NCBI GenBank assembly: GCA_937893785.1
Contig: CALCSP010000474.1
Location: 1 to 7,853 of the forward strand
From: an uncultured Verrucomicrobiales bacterium
GTDB lineage: Bacteria; Verrucomicrobiota; Verrucomicrobiia; Verrucomicrobiales; DEV007
DNA length: 7,853 nt
Direction of reading: 5' to 3'
A program made the position numbers and the translations under genes. Positions 4,020-7,853 of the stretch are shown here, piece after piece. The notes below the pieces were generated by a model. That model did not search any database. It saw only the letters and a program-made list of their open reading frames with translations, and had not been told where the DNA came from. The number at the start of each line of letters is the position of its first letter. Within the stretch, counting starts at the first letter, position 1.

Positions 4020-6731
4020 GTGAGACGATTATTTCCCGGCCTTTTTTGCCTTTTTCTTTTTGGCGCCAATGCCGTTTTGGCGGACCAGGTCCTCAAGTGG
4101 GATTCCCTGCCGGAGTTGCCCGCACTTACGGAAGGGGTCGACAACCCCGGGGTTGCCGGTCCGTTTGTCGGGGTGCATAACGATGCGCTGATTGTTGCCG
4201 GCGGGGCCAATTTTCCCAACAAGCCGCTTTGGGAGACGGGCAAGGTGTGGCATGACAAGGTCTATGTGTTGGTAAAAGACGGTGCGGAATACCAGTGGAA
4301 GGATGGTGGCACACTTTCTCGCCCACTTGCCTATGGTGCCAGTGTGTCGACCGCAGATGGTGTGCTGTGCATGGGGGGAGATGACGCGGAAAATGTTTAT
4401 CGGGATGTGTTCCTGCTCTCCTGGAACAAGGAGACGGAAAAAGTTGAGCGCAGGGATTTTCCATCGTTGCCGGTTCCGGTGGCCTACGGGGCGGCAGCAC
4501 TGGTCAAGGGTGTGGTCTATCTGGTTGGTGGTCAGCAGGGAAAGAAGCTTGCCAGTTCGACTAACAGTGTGTGGTCGCTAAATTTAGGTGACGGTAACAA
4601 GGCGCAATGGCAGGTGGTTGCGGATGTGCCTTGGTCACCACGCGCCTTTATGCAGGTGGCTGCCCAGCACAACGGCTTTGATGACTGCATCTACGTGATC
4701 GGCGGCAGGCGAGAGCAAGGTGGTGCAGTTGAGCTTCTTTCCGATGTCTGGGAATACAACACGCGCAGCAAGAGTTGGCGTGCCCGGACCGCTGCCGATA
4801 AGCCGCTGATGGCAGGAACGGCAATCGGCTATGGCCAGAGCCATGTGGCAGTTCTCGGAGGATCAGATGGTGCGTTGTGGGGGAAGGCTGACGAACTGAA
4901 GGATGATCACCCGGGCTTTCCGAGAAAAACTTACCTCTACCACACCATCACGGATACTTGGGTTGAAGTGTTCAATAAGCTTTCGGATGAGAACTTGAAG
5001 AAGCGGGTTGAGGATTTGGTCAGCAGGGGATTATCTCGTGCAGATGCTCAGAATCGCGTTGATAAGCAGCAAGAGTCGGGCAGCAGCCCAGCCAACCACG
5101 TCACCACCATCCCGGTACTCTGGGGGGATTCGATCATCATCGCCAGTGGTGAGGTGCGCCCCCGGGTGCGCTCACCGAAGATCTGGAAGGTGACCCCACA
5201 GCCTAGGGAAAAAGATTTTGGGGTAATCAATTATGTTGTCTTGGGGCTTTACCTGCTGCTGATGGTCGGTGTGGGTTTGTATTTTGCCCGGCGCAGCAAG
5301 GGGACGGATGACTTTTTCCGTGGTGGCAAACGCATGGTCTGGTGGGCGGCGGGTTGCAGCATCTTTGCCACCATGCTCAGCTCGCTGACCTTTACAGGGC
5401 TGCCAAGCAAGGCCTATGCGCAGAACTGGGTCTATTTTATTGCCAACATGACCATCCCGGTGGTGGCATTTGTCGCAGTATACGTGGCTTTGCCGTTTTA
5501 CCGGAGGATCGATGCCACTAGCGCCTACGAGTATCTCGAGAAGCGTTTCAGTCCCTCGGTGCGGATGTTGGGCAGCGGGTTCTTTACCCTTTTCCATGTC
5601 TTTCGCATGGCGGTGGTGATGTCGCTGACAGGGCTTGCCCTTTCCGCGGCAACCCCCCTGAGCCCCTTATGGTCGGTGGTGCTGATGGGATTGTTGAGTA
5701 TTCTCTACTGTACCATGGGGGGTATCTCGGCGGTGATCTGGACCGACACGATCCAGACCATTGTGCTACTGGGTGGTGCAGTGATCGCGTTTTTTCTGCT
5801 TATTGCGGGTGTGGATGGGGGATTTGATGGCTTCATGACAAAGGCTGGGGAGGCGGATAAGTTCCGCATGGCGAACTTCAACTGGGACATTGCCAGCACA
5901 CAGGTCGCCATCTGGGTGATTATCCTTGGGGCCCTGGCCCAGAATGTCTCAGGATATACCGCGGACCAGGCGGTGGTACAGCGCTACATGACCACGCCGG
6001 ACCGCAAGATGGCGGCACGCTCGATCTGGACCAATGCGGTGCTCAGTGTCGTGGCCAGTATTCTCTTCTTCGGGCTTGGCTCCGCCCTTTTTGCCTTTTA
6101 TCAATCCAATCCGTCGAGTCTGGATCCCACCATGACCACCGATCAGGTCTTCCCGCTTTTCATTGCAAGTGAGATGCCGGTGGGGCTGGCGGGATTGATT
6201 GTCGCCGGGATTTTCGCGGCTGCCCAGTCGACGGTTTCCACCAGCATGAACTCCACGGCGACCACCCTGGTCACGGATTTCTTAAAGCCCATGAATTTTC
6301 ACGATCCTGAGGGGGAGGACAGCGACCTCAAATACTTGAAGACGGCACGCCAGCTGACAGTGGGTATGGGGGTTCTGGGGACCGCTTTCGGGTTGGTTTT
6401 CATCAACCCGGATATCAAGTCCCTGTTTGATGAATTCATCAAGATTGTTGGACTTATTATGGGTATGCTTGGCGGGCTTTTCCTGCTCGGGGTCTTGAGT
6501 AGAAGTGCCAATGCGACCGGAGCACTGATTGGCTGCGCCGGGGGCGTGGCAGTGGTGTTCTGGGTCTGGAAAGGTACCGATGTGGCCGCTTATTTCTATC
6601 CCTTTGTGTCTGTGAGCAGCTGCTTTGTCATTGGGCTGATCGCAAGCCGGATATCTTCCGGGCGCAGTAATACGGATGGACTCACTGTGCATTCACTGCG
6701 CCGGCAGGGAGCAGATTTTTCCGGGGATTAA
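4020..6731 (+). CDS. Kelch mutarotase-like domain fused to sodium/solute symporter (probable sialic acid uptake)
   Basis: This is a fusion of about 903 residues. From GTG at 4020 a signal peptide (RRLFPGLFCLFLFGANAVLA) precedes an exported Kelch beta-propeller resembling the cyclically permuted NanM/YjhT mutarotase family (GGANFPNKPLWETG, VWHDKVYVL, repeated GG and W-E/W-S-L blade motifs, ending SGEVRPRVRSPKIW). About 500 residues of SSS-family symporter follow. Numbered from the upstream in-frame TTG at 3942, the propeller spans about 50-416 and the symporter about 426-908. SSS motifs are RRSKGTDDFFRGGKR (450-464), FATMLSSLTFTG (475-486), IWTDTIQ (599-605) and AAAQSTVSTSMNS (759-771). The propeller should lie outside the membrane, which suits the external N terminus of SSS proteins. 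GTG at 4020 is chosen because it starts the signal peptide and has GGCAGG 9 bases upstream. The substrate is inferred; another acidic sugar is possible. Confidence 0.88.
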   Translation: MRRLFPGLFCLFLFGANAVLADQVLKWDSLPELPALTEGVDNPGVAGPFVGVHNDALIVAGGANFPNKPLWETGKVWHDKVYVLVKDGAEYQWKDGGTLSRPLAYGASVSTADGVLCMGGDDAENVYRDVFLLSWNKETEKVERRDFPSLPVPVAYGAAALVKGVVYLVGGQQGKKLASSTNSVWSLNLGDGNKAQWQVVADVPWSPRAFMQVAAQHNGFDDCIYVIGGRREQGGAVELLSDVWEYNTRSKSWRARTAADKPLMAGTAIGYGQSHVAVLGGSDGALWGKADELKDDHPGFPRKTYLYHTITDTWVEVFNKLSDENLKKRVEDLVSRGLSRADAQNRVDKQQESGSSPANHVTTIPVLWGDSIIIASGEVRPRVRSPKIWKVTPQPREKDFGVINYVVLGLYLLLMVGVGLYFARRSKGTDDFFRGGKRMVWWAAGCSIFATMLSSLTFTGLPSKAYAQNWVYFIANMTIPVVAFVAVYVALPFYRRIDATSAYEYLEKRFSPSVRMLGSGFFTLFHVFRMAVVMSLTGLALSAATPLSPLWSVVLMGLLSILYCTMGGISAVIWTDTIQTIVLLGGAVIAFFLLIAGVDGGFDGFMTKAGEADKFRMANFNWDIASTQVAIWVIILGALAQNVSGYTADQAVVQRYMTTPDRKMAARSIWTNAVLSVVASILFFGLGSALFAFYQSNPSSLDPTMTTDQVFPLFIASEMPVGLAGLIVAGIFAAAQSTVSTSMNSTATTLVTDFLKPMNFHDPEGEDSDLKYLKTARQLTVGMGVLGTAFGLVFINPDIKSLFDEFIKIVGLIMGMLGGLFLLGVLSRSANATGALIGCAGGVAVVFWVWKGTDVAAYFYPFVSVSSCFVIGLIASRISSGRSNTDGLTVHSLRRQGADFSGD

Positions 6732-6796
6732 ACGCGTGGAGTCGGGGGTGTTTTTGTTTCACCCTGGGAAATACGCGCTATGTTTTCAGTAATATC

Positions 6797-7853
6797 ATGG
6801 GCGGAAAACAATCAATATGGTTCCGGATGTTTTCCTGGAAAGGTCAGGTGGAACGGGGTTTTTATATCATTTCCGGGCTGTTGCTTTTCATCATCAAGTG
6901 GAACATCGACCGTCTGCTGGGGGCTTATTTCTTTGATGCCAAGTGGATGCCCTACCAATACCTGTTCCCGGGGACGGAGTTTGCCGGTATTCTATTGGAG
7001 CTGAAGCGGGAGGCGTTCCTGCTCTTGTTGCTTGGCACGGCTCTGCCATTTATCTACGTGGGCGTGATTCTCACCGTGAAGCGGCTTCGCTCCATTGGTA
7101 TCCCCACCTTTCTCGCGGTCCTGTTCTTTGTGCCCTTTATCAACCTGCTTTTCTTTGCCGTGTTATCGTGCCTGCCGGGACGGGAGGATTCGGAAACTTC
7201 ACGGGAAGTTGACCCGCCGCCTTTTCTCAAGCGCTTGGTGCCCCGCGCACCCCGGGCCAATTTTTTCTTCTCCATCTGGGTATCGGTCTTGTTGTGTTTG
7301 CTGCTCTTGTTGCTTTGTGTGCAGTTGATCGGCAGTTATGGATGGGGGTTGTTCGTGGGCATTCCCTTTGTGCTGGGCATGTCTTCGGTCCTTTTCCACT
7401 GTATCCATGAGCGCCGTTCTTTCGGCAAATGCATGGCGGTATCCAGCTCGGCTTGCGCTTTGTGTGGAGTATGTATTCTGCTGTTTGCCCTGGAGGGACT
7501 CATTTGTCTTGTCATGGCAATGGGTTTGACTGTGCCTCTTGCCATTCTTGGAGGTGTTGTTGCTTATTTCATGCAGTCCAGTTATTACTCCAACCGGGTA
7601 ACGCCTGTTCTTCTGGTTACCCTTTTGCCATTGATGGGCTTTGAGAAAATCAAGGCGCCGGATCCTGTTCCATTTGAAGTGACATCCACGGTGGAGATAA
7701 ATGCACCTGTGGAGGTCGTCTGGCAGAACGTGGTTTCCTTCAGCGAACTGCCGCCGGTGGAGGATTGGCTGTTTCAAACAGGCATTGCCTACCCAATTCG
7801 TGCCGAAATTGAGGGAGCTGGGGTGGGAGCGGTAAGGCATTGTGTGTTTTCAA
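6797..7853 (+). CDS. Multi-pass membrane protein with C-terminal SRPBCC domain (3' end outside window)
   Basis: The frame from ATG at 6797 is open to the right edge, 352 codons. Residues 1 to about 285 form a membrane part. It begins FSWKGQVERGFYIISG, like the start of DUF805 proteins, continues with several hydrophobic segments (about 22-40, 73-92, 100-120, 155-178, 182-200 and 230-262), and contains YGWGLFVGIPFVLGM and FALEGLICLVMAMGL. From about residue 292 a soluble domain starts, FEVTSTVEINAPVEVVWQNV, then WLFQTGIAYPIRAEI and GVGAVRHCVFS. This is the beginning of an SRPBCC/START-like ligand-binding fold, cut by the window edge. I recall the DUF805-like plus SRPBCC order from other environmental bacteria, but its function is unknown. 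It begins 65 bases after the symporter stop with no Shine-Dalgarno sequence, so it may be in the same transcript. No in-frame ATG lies further upstream. Confidence 0.82.
   Translation, partial: MGGKQSIWFRMFSWKGQVERGFYIISGLLLFIIKWNIDRLLGAYFFDAKWMPYQYLFPGTEFAGILLELKREAFLLLLLGTALPFIYVGVILTVKRLRSIGIPTFLAVLFFVPFINLLFFAVLSCLPGREDSETSREVDPPPFLKRLVPRAPRANFFFSIWVSVLLCLLLLLLCVQLIGSYGWGLFVGIPFVLGMSSVLFHCIHERRSFGKCMAVSSSACALCGVCILLFALEGLICLVMAMGLTVPLAILGGVVAYFMQSSYYSNRVTPVLLVTLLPLMGFEKIKAPDPVPFEVTSTVEINAPVEVVWQNVVSFSELPPVEDWLFQTGIAYPIRAEIEGAGVGAVRHCVFS

Noticed and set aside
6746..6764. GGGTG/CACCC hairpin after the symporter stop
   Set aside because: The stem is only 5 pairs, the T-run is in the loop and none follows the stem, so it does not make a convincing terminator on either strand.
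6780..7004. Plus-strand ORF starting at ATG 6780, 74 codons
   Set aside because: It overlaps the much longer frame from 6797, which has clear family motifs, and its own peptide is Cys/Ser/Gly-rich without meaning.

Overview
The window looks like chromosome from a PVC-group bacterium, most likely Verrucomicrobiota and less likely Planctomycetota. The grounds are a Tat-exported DUF1501 protein, a remnant of a Sde182-type (DUF1593-associated) C-terminal domain, and a sialic-acid-mutarotase-like Kelch propeller fused to a sodium/solute symporter. This is a family-distribution argument; no rRNA or other taxonomic marker is present.

Layout. At 1-413 (+) is the 3' end of cysteinyl-tRNA synthetase. 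Six bases later, converging on it, is a complete DUF1501 gene (420-1829, -). Its leader (1830-1948) carries an AT-rich dyad and an ATG-TAA start-stop pair under a good Shine-Dalgarno sequence. Behind it at 1949-2236 (-) is a 5'-truncated Sde182 C-terminal domain, probably a pseudogene. At 2286-2325 a strong hairpin plus T-tract ends minus-strand transcription. A second hairpin lies at 2352-2375 and a tRNA-Ser(CGA) gene at 2467-2555 (-), with a plausible promoter at 2568-2595. The plus strand then has a DoxX-like membrane protein (2731-3117). A roughly 450-base stretch follows that holds only a doubtful minus-strand ORF. Next come a group II truncated haemoglobin (3567-3938), the Kelch-symporter fusion (4020-6731) and a membrane protein with a C-terminal SRPBCC domain that runs off the right edge (6797-7853).

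How the genes work together. The three right-hand plus-strand genes are closely spaced (81 and 65 bases between the likely starts and the preceding stops) and may be co-transcribed, but their functions do not form an obvious pathway. The clearest functional unit is the fusion protein. An exported Kelch domain could convert sialic acid anomers (or a related sugar) outside the membrane and feed the attached Na+-coupled symporter. The symporter keeps an Arg and Na+-site residues that match, by remembered alignment, those of the sialic acid transporter SiaT. No sialidase, lyase or kinase gene is visible here.

I did not find a convincing wholly new system. The best leads are the fusion transporter, the hairpin-rich trailer after tRNA-Ser, the start-stop element before the DUF1501 gene, and the decayed Sde182 domain.
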